A stretch of 64,000 nucleotides of DNA from Holdemania massiliensis. GTDB lineage: Bacteria; Bacillota_I; Bacilli_A; Erysipelotrichales; Erysipelotrichaceae. A program made the position numbers and the translations under genes. Numbering within the stretch: the stretch's first letter is position 1; every line of letters starts with the position of its first letter. The stretch lies in the NCBI RefSeq assembly GCF_022440805.1, contig NZ_JAKNTK010000001.1:2542001-2606000 (forward strand), written 5' to 3'. Positions 8,755 through 17,154 of this stretch are shown piece by piece. Under the pieces are notes generated by a model that worked only from the letters and a program-made list of their open reading frames with translations, was not told the origin of the DNA and searched no databases.

Positions 8755-9780
8755 TTAATCACTGATTTTCAAATCGCCGCTGATTGTCTTGACCGCGATT
8801 TGGGCATGACCATCCCCAGCGCTCAGCTGACGGCCGCGGCGTTCCAGCGGCAGATGGATATGCGGCCGCAGATCACCGGAAATCGTCGTGAAGCTGCAGA
8901 CAAAACCCGTGGTATGCGGCAGGGTTAAATGAATATCGCCGCTGATCGTATCCAGTTTCAGACTTTCAGCTGCTTCAATCGCAAGATCAAGATCGCCGCT
9001 TTTGCTTTCCGCCAGCACCGCCTGGAAACAGCCCTGAATATCTAAATCGCCTGAGGTTGTACGGAACTTGCCCAGTTTACCATGGGCCTGGGTCAAATCA
9101 AGGTCTCCGCTGATCGAAGTGGCTTCAATCAATTCACCGCGGACTGCCGCATGAATATCGCCGGAAGCCGACGTAAACTGAACAGCCTCGGCATCAAGCG
9201 CGCGAATATCGATATCTCCGCTTTGCACCGACGCCGCAAACTTGCCGCAGTGAAGGATTTCCGGCAGCCGGATATCGCCGCTCATACTGCTGATCTTGAC
9301 ATCCAGACTGGCTGAAGGCAGCGTAACATCCAATCGCAGATGTTCTCCCGCTCCCGCCCGCAGCCAGCTGTTCTGCAGGCGAATCACGCGGATGGCATAG
9401 ACGTCATTCTCCTGAACTGTTTCAAGCCGGTAATTATGCACCCGCAGCGGATTGCGGTTATCGTAGAAATCCACTAAAACATCATTTCCAGTTCCCTGCT
9501 TCAATGTGATATCCGCACTTTCGGCTTCAATGCTGACCATCGACAAGGCATCAATCTGGGTTTGGGATTCCGCCTGAGCCTGACGATGCGGACGGGTATT
9601 CAGTTCGCTGATCAGTTCTGCCGGATCGCCCAGCTCCTCGCTGATTTCCTCTTCGCTGCGGCCTTCGCTCAGCCCCTGTTCAAAGTGATCGGTAAAATCC
9701 TGAAGAATTTCCTTTGCGGTTTGTTCGTCAACGGCCTCCAGATCCATTTGCAGCCGTTCCATGTATTCTTTTCTGTTCAT
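8755..9780 (-). CDS. DUF1700-DUF4097 protein (HAAS domain with adhesin-like beta-repeats)
   Basis: 341 aa. Residues 1-70 are a HAAS/DUF1700-type helical domain (MNRKEYMERLQMDLEAV ... EELGDPAELI). Residues 75-340 are a DUF4097 beta-helix-like region in which the motif SGDI or SGDL recurs about nine times. Such proteins are often paired with PadR regulators and membrane-stress modules; their biochemical role is not settled. No transmembrane helix is present, although relatives often have one. The gene overlaps the PadR gene by ATGA (9777-9780), so the two are co-translated. Confidence 0.85.
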   Translation of the reverse strand: MNRKEYMERLQMDLEAVDEQTAKEILQDFTDHFEQGLSEGRSEEEISEELGDPAELISELNTRPHRQAQAESQTQIDALSMVSIEAESADITLKQGTGNDVLVDFYDNRNPLRVHNYRLETVQENDVYAIRVIRLQNSWLRAGAGEHLRLDVTLPSASLDVKISSMSGDIRLPEILHCGKFAASVQSGDIDIRALDAEAVQFTSASGDIHAAVRGELIEATSISGDLDLTQAHGKLGKFRTTSGDLDIQGCFQAVLAESKSGDLDLAIEAAESLKLDTISGDIHLTLPHTTGFVCSFTTISGDLRPHIHLPLERRGRQLSAGDGHAQIAVKTISGDLKISD

Positions 9781-10094
9781 GCTTCTCCTTTCCGGATGAG
9801 TTCATCCACTAATCGCACAAATTCCTGCCATTCGCCTGTCAGCTGTTGTTCATGGGATCGGCCTTTTTCCGTCAGCCGATAGTATTTGCGGGCCGGACCT
9901 TCCGCAGACTCCACCAGATAAGTGTCCACGTCGCCGTCATCCTTCAGCCGTTTTAAGATCAGATACAGGGTTCCCGCCGCAACCGTCATTTTCTGTGAGA
10001 TCGCTTCGGTCAGCTCATAGCCGTATTTCTCTCCCTGCGCCAGCAAGGACAGCACGCACATTTCCAGTACGCCTTTCTTAAACTGAGCGTTCAT
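9777..10094 (-). CDS. PadR-family transcriptional regulator (short type)
   Basis: 105 aa: a single winged helix with the PadR signature (LLAQGEKYGYELTEAI, GTLYLILKRLKDDGDV, ARKYYRLTEKG). It is a repressor that usually controls its own operon. The start has GAAGGAGG upstream. Together with the overlapping DUF4097 gene it forms the PadR-HAAS pair common in Bacillota. Confidence 0.92.
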   Translation of the reverse strand: MNAQFKKGVLEMCVLSLLAQGEKYGYELTEAISQKMTVAAGTLYLILKRLKDDGDVDTYLVESAEGPARKYYRLTEKGRSHEQQLTGEWQEFVRLVDELIRKGEA

Positions 10095-10115
10095 CCAATC
10101 CCTCCTTCTAACAAG

Positions 10116-10144
10116 ATAATATCACTAGCTATTCTATAATGCAA
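10116..10144 (-). promoter_or_regulatory. Promoter of the PadR/DUF4097 operon
   Basis: Minus strand -35 TTGCAT (10139-10144), 17-bp spacer, -10 TATTAT (10116-10121). Around it are A/T-rich near-repeats of ATAGTATAT/ATAGAATAG, and another AATAGTATAG lies at about 10198; these could be PadR-binding half-sites. Confidence 0.5.
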
Positions 10145-10221
10145 TATACTATTCATTAAAATTTTAGAAATTGTGAGGCTTTTTTGAATTTTCCGCAATA
10201 GTATAGATGGAGGATAAACAA

Positions 10222-10938
10222 ATGAAGAAAAAAATTGCACTCACAATCACCCTCGGATTGACCTTGTTTGGATTGATCATCAGCGGTTTCTATTTTTTCC
10301 AACATGAACTGAACCGGCGTTTAGACTTGGTCTCTGTTCCCGTCAGTACATCCAGCTTACCCCCGCGTCATACAATCACAGCCCAGGATCTGACCTGGAT
10401 TGATGTCCCTTCCGCCTATCTGCAGGCCGATCTGCTTTTGAGCGAAGCGGAGCTTGTCGGTTGTTGGACACGCTTAGAAAGCATCATTCCGCGCGGTTCC
10501 TTCTTTTATGAAGAAATGGTTGAAAGACCTGAGGAAATGACTGATTTCAGTATCACGACCTTGAAGGAAGGCCAGGCTGTTTTTCCTTTGGCAGTTTCGA
10601 TTGATGAGATCAGCGGACAATTAATGCAGCCTGGACAGCAGGTTGATTTGTATGTATACGGCCAATGGTCGGATGGTCAGGAAATGATGGATTGTCTGCT
10701 TCGCGGCGTACGCATTCTGGAACTGCAGAATCGTTATGGTGAACGGATTGATCAGGCTGAGGACACCCTGCCTTCTACTGTGCTGCTGGCCGTTGATCAA
10801 GCCTATCTGTCTCCTTTATCTATTGCGGAGAAGAAAGGACGAATCGAACTGTATCTAACCGCTGACAGTTATAATCAGGCAGAATGTATCCTGGCAGAAG
10901 AATCCGAGGTTCTCCGCTGGCTGAAAGAGGAACGATAG
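10222..10938 (+). CDS. CpaB-like SAF-domain membrane protein
   Basis: 238 aa: an N-terminal transmembrane helix (ITLGLTLFGLIISGFYFF), then a SAF-like region with the phrase HTITAQDLTWIDVPSAYL, then an RcpC/CpaB-like segment (FPLAVSIDEISGQLMQPGQQVDLYVYG). CpaB/RcpC proteins take part in Flp/Tad pilus assembly. No other Tad genes are nearby, so the real role is uncertain. ATG 10222 follows GGAGG by 8 bases; an in-frame ATG at 10207 contains that site. It is a single gene followed by the repeat array. Confidence 0.65.
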   Translation: MKKKIALTITLGLTLFGLIISGFYFFQHELNRRLDLVSVPVSTSSLPPRHTITAQDLTWIDVPSAYLQADLLLSEAELVGCWTRLESIIPRGSFFYEEMVERPEEMTDFSITTLKEGQAVFPLAVSIDEISGQLMQPGQQVDLYVYGQWSDGQEMMDCLLRGVRILELQNRYGERIDQAEDTLPSTVLLAVDQAYLSPLSIAEKKGRIELYLTADSYNQAECILAEESEVLRWLKEER

Positions 10939-10993
10939 TCTTTGTTACTATTGACAGACAGAAAAGAAGCCACGAACACGCTATGAGTTAAAA

Positions 10994-11438
10994 GTCAGAA
11001 GACTTCTTTGTCAAGCGATTGGGAATGAATGGGCACTTTTTGGGAGTGAGTAGACAGATTAGAAGAAATAAAAGGAATAAAGTGCTAAATGTTAGAAAAC
11101 TTCTTTGTCAAGCGATCGGGAACGAATAGGCACTTTTCGGGAGTGAATAGACAGGTTAGAAGAAATAAAAGAGATAAGAACTGAATGTTAGGTAACTTCG
11201 TTTGTTAAGCAATTGGGAACGAATAGGCACTTTTCAGGAGCGAATAGACAAGTTAGAAGAAATGATAGAGATAAGCACTGAATGTCAGAAAGCTTCATTT
11301 GTCAAGCAGTTGGGAGCGAATAGGCACTTTTCGGGAGCGAATAGACAAGTTAGAAGAAATGATAGAGATAAGCACTGAATGTCAGAAAGCTTCATTTGTC
11401 AAGCGATTGGGAACGAATAGGCACTTTTCGGGAGCGAA
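10994..11438. repeat. 97-bp tandem repeat array (4 full copies plus a partial)
   Basis: Five units begin with G-T-(C/T)-A-G at 10994, 11091, 11187, 11284 and 11381, a period of 96-97 bp. The last unit stops after about 58 bp. Each unit holds the pair GGGAACGAATAGGCAC and GGGAGCGAATAGAC, itself a direct repeat about 22 bases apart. The fourth and fifth units are nearly identical; the first is the most diverged. A 97-bp unit shifts the reading frame each time and stops occur in all frames, so it is not coding. The whole interval 10939-11510 has no gene. Confidence 0.85.
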
Positions 11439-11504
11439 TGGGTTAATAATAAGATTTGAATTATTCCTATGGATTTAGAAGTATCTGCAACTTTGGTAAC
11501 AAGC

Positions 11505-11531
11505 AAAAGAAAAACCGGATTGCTCCGGTTT
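11505..11531 (-). terminator. Terminator of the DegV gene
   Basis: Minus strand AAACCGGA-GCAA-TCCGGTTT followed by TTCTTTT. The stem begins at the stop codon of the degV gene. The design, including the GCAA tetraloop, is nearly the same as at 37950-37977. Confidence 0.85.
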
Positions 11532-12369
11532 AGAATTTCAATTTTTTTACGCGCCCGTAGCCTAACGTCCGCGGTCCAGTATGCGCCATGATAATCGGTC
11601 CCATAGCATGTATCGTTACTGGCTGACCAATGCGTTCTTCCATTTGCTGCTTTAACTCTTCAGCTTCTTCTTTCATGTCCGCTTCGACGATCATCCATTC
11701 ATATTCGTTGGGATCATCAACTTGGGCAATGGCATCCAGTCCCACTTGATAGGCTTTTTTTACCGTCCGAACTTTGCCAAGAACATCAATGCCGCCGTGT
11801 TCCACTTTCAGGATTGGAACAATCTTTAAAAGATTACCCAAAGCGGCAGCCGCGGCGGATATCCGTCCGCCTCGTTTCAGATATTCCAGCTTCTCAGGAA
11901 TTAAGGCAGCCCACAGCTCAGCCTCTGCTTCAATCTTATTCTTGATTTCTTCGCAGCCATGTCCTGCCTGGATTTGATCCTGTGCCCATTGGCACAACCA
12001 GGCTAACGGATAACAAGCAAAGCGGGCATCGACAACGGTAACCCGTCCTTCAAAGGCCGCCGATGCAGTCAAGGCAGACTGATAAGATCCGCTTAAGCCT
12101 GAAGAAAGTGGAATATAAAGAATTTCATCATATTCCTTTAATAAATCGCCCCATTGCTGGATCAGTTTGCCCAAATGCGCCTGAGACGTTTTCACGATGG
12201 CACCTTGTTCCATCTTTCGGATAAACTCTGGTGTCTTGATCTCCATTTCTTCAATGTATTCCTGACCGTCGATCATCAGCGGGAAACGCATCACGGCCAA
12301 TTTCATTGATTCAGCCTGCTGAGTATTAATATCAGCGGATGAATCTGTCATTACTGCAATTTTTGGCAT
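11530..12369 (-). CDS. DegV-family fatty-acid-binding protein
   Basis: 279 aa. The N-terminus MPKIAVMTDSSADI is the classical DegV opening, and LSSGLSGSYQSA and the RGGRISAAAAALGNLLKIVPIL segment are conserved fatty-acid-binding features. DegV/FakB proteins hold a fatty acid for phosphorylation by the kinase FakA; no fakA is in this window. ATG 12369 has GAGGTG 6 bases upstream. The gene stands alone with its own terminator. Confidence 0.93.
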   Translation of the reverse strand: MPKIAVMTDSSADINTQQAESMKLAVMRFPLMIDGQEYIEEMEIKTPEFIRKMEQGAIVKTSQAHLGKLIQQWGDLLKEYDEILYIPLSSGLSGSYQSALTASAAFEGRVTVVDARFACYPLAWLCQWAQDQIQAGHGCEEIKNKIEAEAELWAALIPEKLEYLKRGGRISAAAAALGNLLKIVPILKVEHGGIDVLGKVRTVKKAYQVGLDAIAQVDDPNEYEWMIVEADMKEEAEELKQQMEERIGQPVTIHAMGPIIMAHTGPRTLGYGRVKKLKF

Positions 12370-12549
12370 CTTTTTCACCTCGTGCTTTACAATTATACCA
12401 TAAGACATTCTAGGGCAGGGAAGACTTTTCTAAGTTTCCCCGGTTCTTTCAAATTTATTAGACAAATCTTTCAAATTGCCTAGTTCTTAGAAAAATAGCA
12501 TTTTAAGAAAAAGGACACCTGAAACCAGATGTCCTGTAAGAACTATTTA

Positions 12550-12627
12550 TGGGGCGATCGACGAGACTCGAACTCGCGAATGCTGGAGCCACAATCCAGA
12601 GTGTTAACCAACTTCACCACGACCGCC
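12550..12627 (-). tRNA. tRNA-His (GTG anticodon)
   Basis: Cloverleaf read on the minus strand: G-1 followed by acceptor GCGGTCG pairing with CGATCGC, discriminator C73, encoded CCA. The anticodon loop is TTGTGGC within GGATTGTGGCTCC, giving GTG. The T arm is GCGAG-TTCGAGT-CTCGT. The extra G-1 opposite C73 is the hallmark of tRNA-His. Confidence 0.95.
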
Positions 12628-12711
12628 ATCAGCAAGTATTATTGTAACCCAGATAACCGTATTTGTAAAGCATAAATTTAAAAAAAAGATAATTGTCCCA
12701 ATTGAAAAGTT

Positions 12712-12769
12712 AAGCAAAAACAAAACAGCCGTCCGTTGTTCTGCATTGAGAACAAACGGACAGCTGTTT
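12712..12769 (-). terminator. Terminator of the rnf operon
   Basis: Long minus-strand stem beginning AAACAGCTGTCCGTTTGTTCT, paired with AGAACAACGGACGGCTGTTTT, followed by a T-rich tail. It lies just after rnfB. Confidence 0.85.
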
Positions 12770-12771
12770 GA

Positions 12772-13080
12772 CTAAGCTTTAATGTTAATTGTATTGCCGT
12801 CTGGGCCAGGTGTTGTCGTCAAATATTCAACGATCTTCGTCCGGGCATCCGGCTTGCTTGGCTTGCAGGCTGAAGCTGAGGCAACTTCACCAGCCACCAT
12901 GGCTTCCGCCATACCGGAACATCCGGCAAAGCCGCAGCTTCCGCAGTTGTAGCCTGGAAGCATGGCCGTTACCTTTTCAACGCGTTCATCGACTTCAACT
13001 TTGAACACGTTGGAGGCAATCCCCAGAATCAAACCGAGAACGGCACCGACCACAAACATCATGATAATTGCTGTAATCAT
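12772..13080 (-). CDS. rnfB: Short RnfB-like subunit (one FeS domain only)
   Basis: 102 aa: an N-terminal transmembrane helix (ITAIIMMFVVGAVLGLILGI), then the Fer4-type 4Fe-4S domain of RnfB/RsxB with MLPGYNCGSCGFAGCSGMAEAM and a later Cys (ASACKP). Normal RnfB is about 190 aa or longer because a two-cluster ferredoxin domain follows; here the protein ends 30 residues after the first cluster. RnfB accepts electrons from ferredoxin, so the missing module must be supplied elsewhere or not used. Last gene of the rnf operon, overlapping the 61-aa gene by ATGA. The stop is followed directly by the operon terminator, so this is not truncation by the window. Confidence 0.85.
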   Translation of the reverse strand: MITAIIMMFVVGAVLGLILGIASNVFKVEVDERVEKVTAMLPGYNCGSCGFAGCSGMAEAMVAGEVASASACKPSKPDARTKIVEYLTTTPGPDGNTINIKA

Positions 13081-13262
13081 TCTTTATTCTCTCCTTTTGA
13101 TTGTTTCAACACAGGGTTGTGAGCGCAGGAAGTAATCTTGCAGCCCTCACACTCCGCCGTCAGATCCTCGCATCCCTCAGGTACCGGCGTTTTACTATTC
13201 AGATAGTAGAACAGACCAAACAAAGCCCCCAGCCCCAATAAGACAAGGATTGCGATCATCAT
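13077..13262 (-). CDS. 61-aa Cys-rich membrane peptide in the rnf operon
   Basis: A transmembrane helix (IAILVLLGLGALFGLFYYL) is followed by a cytoplasmic-type tail with four cysteines in the order C-x6-C-x2-C-x4-C (GCEDLTAECEGCKITSCAHNP). The spacing could bind a metal or Fe-S cluster. It lies 3 bases after rnfA and overlaps rnfB by 4 bases, so it is made with them. I know no standard Rnf subunit of this kind. It may be an accessory cluster carrier for the shortened RnfB. Confidence 0.8.
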   Translation of the reverse strand: MMIAILVLLGLGALFGLFYYLNSKTPVPEGCEDLTAECEGCKITSCAHNPVLKQSKGENKE

Positions 13263-13265
13263 CGA

Positions 13266-13841
13266 TTAAACCAGTCCGGCAAAACCGCTGAACGCCAGCG
13301 CCATCAGCGCAGCAACGATCAGAGCGATTGGATTGCCCTTGAATGAAACCGGGGAATCCGCCGCATCCAGGCGTTCCCGGATCGTGGAGAAGATGTAGAG
13401 AACCAACGTAAAGCCGATTGGGATGCCAATCGAATAGACCAGCATTTCAGGGAAAGTAAAGCCCTGCTTAATGTTGTCCAGTGCTACACCCAAAACAGCA
13501 CAGTTCGTTGTGATCAACGGCAGATAAATTCCCAACGACTTGTATAAAGCCGGAGAGAACTTCTTGATGAACATCTCAACAAACTGAACAAAGGAAGCAA
13601 TGATCAGAATGAATGACAGCAGATCCATATATTCCAGCGAATTCGGTTCCAGAACCAGCTTGTACAAGCCATAGGTCAGGATTGAAGCACCGAAGATAAC
13701 AAAGGTTACCGCTGCGCCCATGCCGATTGCTGAGCTCTTGTTCTTGGAAACACCTAAGAATGGGCAGACACCGAGAAACTGCGACAGAATGACGTTATTG
13801 ATCAGCACTGCCGAAATAAATAAAGTAAACAGGTTAGCCAT
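13266..13841 (-). CDS. rnfA: Rnf complex subunit A
   Basis: 191 aa, the usual length, with six hydrophobic helices. It starts MANLFTLFISAVLINNVILSQFLGVCPFLGVS, which carries the Cys in the conserved LGVCPFLGVS segment of RnfA/NqrE. A second Cys lies in LITTNCAVLGVALDN. In RsxA/NqrE-type subunits these two cysteines hold a 2Fe-2S cluster in the membrane. The start has AGGAGG upstream; spacing to rnfE is 2 bases. Confidence 0.95.
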   Translation of the reverse strand: MANLFTLFISAVLINNVILSQFLGVCPFLGVSKNKSSAIGMGAAVTFVIFGASILTYGLYKLVLEPNSLEYMDLLSFILIIASFVQFVEMFIKKFSPALYKSLGIYLPLITTNCAVLGVALDNIKQGFTFPEMLVYSIGIPIGFTLVLYIFSTIRERLDAADSPVSFKGNPIALIVAALMALAFSGFAGLV

Positions 13842-13843
13842 TG

Positions 13844-14494
13844 TTACTTAGCCTCCTTTTTCGCAGCCTTCGCCGCTTGGGCGTTTTTATACGCCGTCAA
13901 TGCCGCCGCCAAAACTGCAAAAGTCAGAAATGCGCCGGTTGGGGAACCAAACATCGAGATTGTGAAGCTTTCCGGAATCAAACGGACTTCAAAAATCAGC
14001 TGATTCGTGAATGGATTTGTAAAATTAATCAATCCTGTCGCAAGAATCTGACGGATCAGCGACATGACGATTAACGCACAGGTATAGCCTAAGCCCATGC
14101 CCAGACCATCCAGGGCGGAATCCAGCACACCGTTTTTACTGGCGAAAGCTTCTGCACGGCCAAGGATGATGCAGTTTACGACGATCAGCGGCAAAAACAG
14201 ACCTAATGCTGAGTCAATCGAAGGCGCATAAGCCTTGACTAAAAGTTCAATACTCTTAACCAGTGCCGCAATGACGACGATATAAACAGGAATTCGGATT
14301 TCATCCGGAATAATCTTACGCATCAAAGAGATGATGACGTTGGACAGAATCAAAACGATAATAACGGAAACGCCCATGCCGATAGCATTGTTGAGCGATG
14401 TGGTGATGGCCAGTGTGGAACAGCATCCCAGATACAGCCCGAATACGGGATTTTCGCGGATGAAGCCCGCTGTAAAATTCTCTTTACGATTCAT
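13844..14494 (-). CDS. rnfE: Rnf complex subunit E
   Basis: 216 aa, six helices. NPVFGLYLGCCSTLAITTS is the conserved N-terminal motif and LIVVNCIILGRAEAFASKN the second Cys motif of RnfE/NqrD, mirroring RnfA in inverted topology. Ends with a Lys/Ala-rich tail (NAQAAKAAKKEAK). Lies 12 bases after rnfG and 2 bases before rnfA. It is part of the membrane core of the ferredoxin:NAD+ oxidoreductase. Confidence 0.95.
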   Translation of the reverse strand: MNRKENFTAGFIRENPVFGLYLGCCSTLAITTSLNNAIGMGVSVIIVLILSNVIISLMRKIIPDEIRIPVYIVVIAALVKSIELLVKAYAPSIDSALGLFLPLIVVNCIILGRAEAFASKNGVLDSALDGLGMGLGYTCALIVMSLIRQILATGLINFTNPFTNQLIFEVRLIPESFTISMFGSPTGAFLTFAVLAAALTAYKNAQAAKAAKKEAK

Positions 14495-14506
14495 TGTTCA
14501 TCCACC

Positions 14507-15748
14507 TCATTTCTGGCTGGCCGCGAACGCCGCGCGGACAGCTTCAATTGCGGAATTGCTGGTGAAGGTCGCGCCGGATTTCACGTCAACCTTGGCAATT
14601 TCATCCTCCGACTTCAAGCCGGCAAAACCTGCCAGATAGTCGTCGTTGACGGTATCGCCAACGCCTGGTGTATCGTTGAAAGCGGTCATCTTCACGCTGA
14701 CAACTTCCTGCTTTTCGGTGTCGATTACAACTTCATATTCATTATCACCCTGAAAACCTTTTGCTTTTACAGTATAGGTTTCAAGGGCGCCGTCAGCAGA
14801 AGTCAGCACAGCGGCATCCTCGCCCGCGTTGTCAGCTCCGGCTGTCGGCTGATCAGCTTCCACAGTAAAGACGGCATTCCATGCCGCTTTGACAGCGTCA
14901 ATCGCAGAATTGCTCGTATACGTAGCCCCAGATTTCACATCAACTGCACTGATCGCATCCGCGGTATTCAAGCCGGCAAAGCCTGCCAGATATTCATCGT
15001 TGACAGCATCACCAACGCCTGGTGTATCCGCAAACGTCGTCATGGCAACGCTGAGGACTTCCTGGCTGTCCTTATCAATCACAACGGTATAGGTGTTGTT
15101 GCCCTGGAAGCCTTTTGCTTCCACAGTAACCGTAACCTGACTGCCGTCTTCCTGCTGATCAAGAATCGTTGCGGATGAAGCTGGTGCTTCCGGTTCCTTC
15201 GTCGTTTCCGGAGCTGTCGGTGTGCTCGGTGCCGGAGCTGCATTGCCGCTTAAAGAAGCATAAACGGCTTTCGCTGCATCCAAGCCCTTAACCACGGCCG
15301 TTGAGGAAATCGTAGCGCCGGAAAGCGTATCGACCTTATCACCGGTCGTTTTGCCAATTACCGTATTTCGGAAATCATCTTCCGCTACACGGCTGCCGAT
15401 TCCGGAGGTTTCCGAAATCGAAATTACATCATATCCTACAATTTTGGAATCATTATCGATGCCCAAAACAAACTTAATCGTATCTTTGAAACCAGAAGTT
15501 TCGACCTGGAACATATAACCTTGGCCTTCGGCCTGATAAACTCCAGTGACTAAGCCGGATTCATCCGTATACTCTGTCACTTCGGCATAGGTTGTGCCCG
15601 GGAACACTTTCTCCAGACTGCCCATCACTTCAGCCAAAGCATTGGCATTGATCTTGGCCGCGGTAACTTCATTGACTGCCGCCAATAAACCGCCCGCCAA
15701 GGCGCTGACAATGGCTAAGAAACAGGCCAGATATAAAGTTTTTTTCAT
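14507..15748 (-). CDS. rnfG: RnfG subunit with three FMN_bind domains
   Basis: 413 aa, twice the usual ~200. A membrane helix (residues 5-25) leads into the classical RnfG FMN_bind domain with the flavin-attachment motif LSGATISSTAV (about residue 145). After a Pro/Thr/Ala linker come two more FMN_bind domains, each ending with VKSGATYTSNSA or VKSGATFTSNSA (about residues 272 and 395). In this family FMN is bound through phosphate to the Thr of SGAT by ApbE, so this one subunit may carry three flavins outside the membrane. The second and third domains are close copies, suggesting duplication. It sits between rnfD and rnfE. Confidence 0.92.
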   Translation of the reverse strand: MKKTLYLACFLAIVSALAGGLLAAVNEVTAAKINANALAEVMGSLEKVFPGTTYAEVTEYTDESGLVTGVYQAEGQGYMFQVETSGFKDTIKFVLGIDNDSKIVGYDVISISETSGIGSRVAEDDFRNTVIGKTTGDKVDTLSGATISSTAVVKGLDAAKAVYASLSGNAAPAPSTPTAPETTKEPEAPASSATILDQQEDGSQVTVTVEAKGFQGNNTYTVVIDKDSQEVLSVAMTTFADTPGVGDAVNDEYLAGFAGLNTADAISAVDVKSGATYTSNSAIDAVKAAWNAVFTVEADQPTAGADNAGEDAAVLTSADGALETYTVKAKGFQGDNEYEVVIDTEKQEVVSVKMTAFNDTPGVGDTVNDDYLAGFAGLKSEDEIAKVDVKSGATFTSNSAIEAVRAAFAASQK

Positions 15749-15760
15749 TTCTGACCCTCC

Positions 15761-17140
15761 TTAATTTCCGGCTGACAATGCCTGAAGCACTGCATCTTTA
15801 GCCGATTTGCTGGTATAGGTTGCGCCGGATACGTTATCCACGGCATTGACATCCGCTTCACTCTTTGCTCCGACAAACTGGCTCAGGTATTCATCATTCA
15901 CACCATCACCAATGCCCGGCGTATCGTTGAATTCCGTCATCTTGACGCTGACAACTTCACCCTTGGCTGTATCGATAACCACTTCAAACTGGTTATCGCC
16001 CTGGAAACCATGCTGAGTTACATTGTAGGTTGTTTCCGTACCGTTGGTTGCCCCAGCCTCAGCCGAGCCTGCAGCGACCGGCTTGATCGTGCTGCCGACC
16101 AGCAGCGTAATCGCTAAGCCTGCAACAAACAGAATCACCAGATTCCGGATATTTTTGGATTTCATCTTGATCTGCTGACCATCGGTTAAGCTTTCAATCC
16201 ATGGTGTCAGCATGTTCATGATCAGAATTGAATACATGACGCCTTCCGGCAGATTGGAACGCAGACGCAGCACAATCGTAATCACTGCGCAGCCGATCGC
16301 AAACATAATCCGGCCGGCCGCACTGGTCGGATTGGTCACCGGATCGGTCATCATGAAGACGGCACCGAACATTGCACCGCCCGTCAGAAGATGGAATAAC
16401 GCATAGCTGATCGGAGCTCCGTGCATCATCCCGACACCCGCTCCCAAAACAAACAGCGTAATCAGATAGGTTGCAGGTACACGCCAGTCAATAACCTTGC
16501 GGATCGCTAAGATCACGCCGACGACCAGAATCACCAGCGCACTCGTTTCTCCGATCGCCCCCGGATACAGACCAACAAACATATTGCCCACGCCGCCAAA
16601 CGGCTTCAGGAAGCTGCTCATGCCCTCGGCAGAGTTAATGATCCAGTTCTGTGCCGCCATTGAAGAAGTCGGCGTCGCTCCGGTCACGATATCAGCAGCC
16701 GCGGCTCCTGCGAACGATGCAAAGATCGTCGCCCGGCCCACCGCCGCTGGATTGAAGATATTCTGTCCAAAGCCGCCAAAGACCAGCTTGCCGAAGAAGA
16801 TCGCGATCACGGTTGCCACTGCTAAAGCATAGTATTCAATCGACAGCGGGCACATCATCGTCAAAATGATGGCAGTTACCCATGGATAAGAATTTTTCAA
16901 GCTGTTCAGAATGTCCTTTTTAGTAAAGACACACCACAGAATCTCCGTTCCGCAGGCACTGACAATCGCCGTGATCATCAACAGAATTGCCCGCAAGCCG
17001 TAAGATGCTGAAAAATTGCTGAAATAGTAATACAGTGAAAATGCAAATACCGCCAACAGCCCCAAGGTCAGCTCGCCCATGATCCGGCCGGTGCTCTGAC
17101 CATCACGATAGTTCGGGGACGGTTTAAAATTAAATTTCAT
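15761..17140 (-). CDS. rnfD: RnfD subunit with C-terminal FMN_bind domain
   Basis: 459 aa. Residues 1-345 are a normal RnfD/NqrB with about nine helices and its own flavin site DIVTGATPTSSMA. After the last helix (LVILFVAGLAITLLVGSTI) a linker leads to an extra FMN_bind domain (about 365-459) with VSGATYTSKSAK, similar to the repeats in RnfG. The fusion would place another ApbE-type FMN on the outer face. The extension looks like a transferred copy of an RnfG repeat. ATG 17140, 15 bases after rnfC. Confidence 0.92.
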   Translation of the reverse strand: MKFNFKPSPNYRDGQSTGRIMGELTLGLLAVFAFSLYYYFSNFSASYGLRAILLMITAIVSACGTEILWCVFTKKDILNSLKNSYPWVTAIILTMMCPLSIEYYALAVATVIAIFFGKLVFGGFGQNIFNPAAVGRATIFASFAGAAAADIVTGATPTSSMAAQNWIINSAEGMSSFLKPFGGVGNMFVGLYPGAIGETSALVILVVGVILAIRKVIDWRVPATYLITLFVLGAGVGMMHGAPISYALFHLLTGGAMFGAVFMMTDPVTNPTSAAGRIMFAIGCAVITIVLRLRSNLPEGVMYSILIMNMLTPWIESLTDGQQIKMKSKNIRNLVILFVAGLAITLLVGSTIKPVAAGSAEAGATNGTETTYNVTQHGFQGDNQFEVVIDTAKGEVVSVKMTEFNDTPGIGDGVNDEYLSQFVGAKSEADVNAVDNVSGATYTSKSAKDAVLQALSAGN

Positions 17141-17154
17141 ACAAACTCCCCTCC

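Noticed and set aside
10994..11438. CRISPR array
   Set aside because: The units are contiguous 97-bp near-copies without unique spacers or cas genes.
10939..11500. Coding repeat protein in the 97-bp array
   Set aside because: The period is not a multiple of three and stops occur in each frame.
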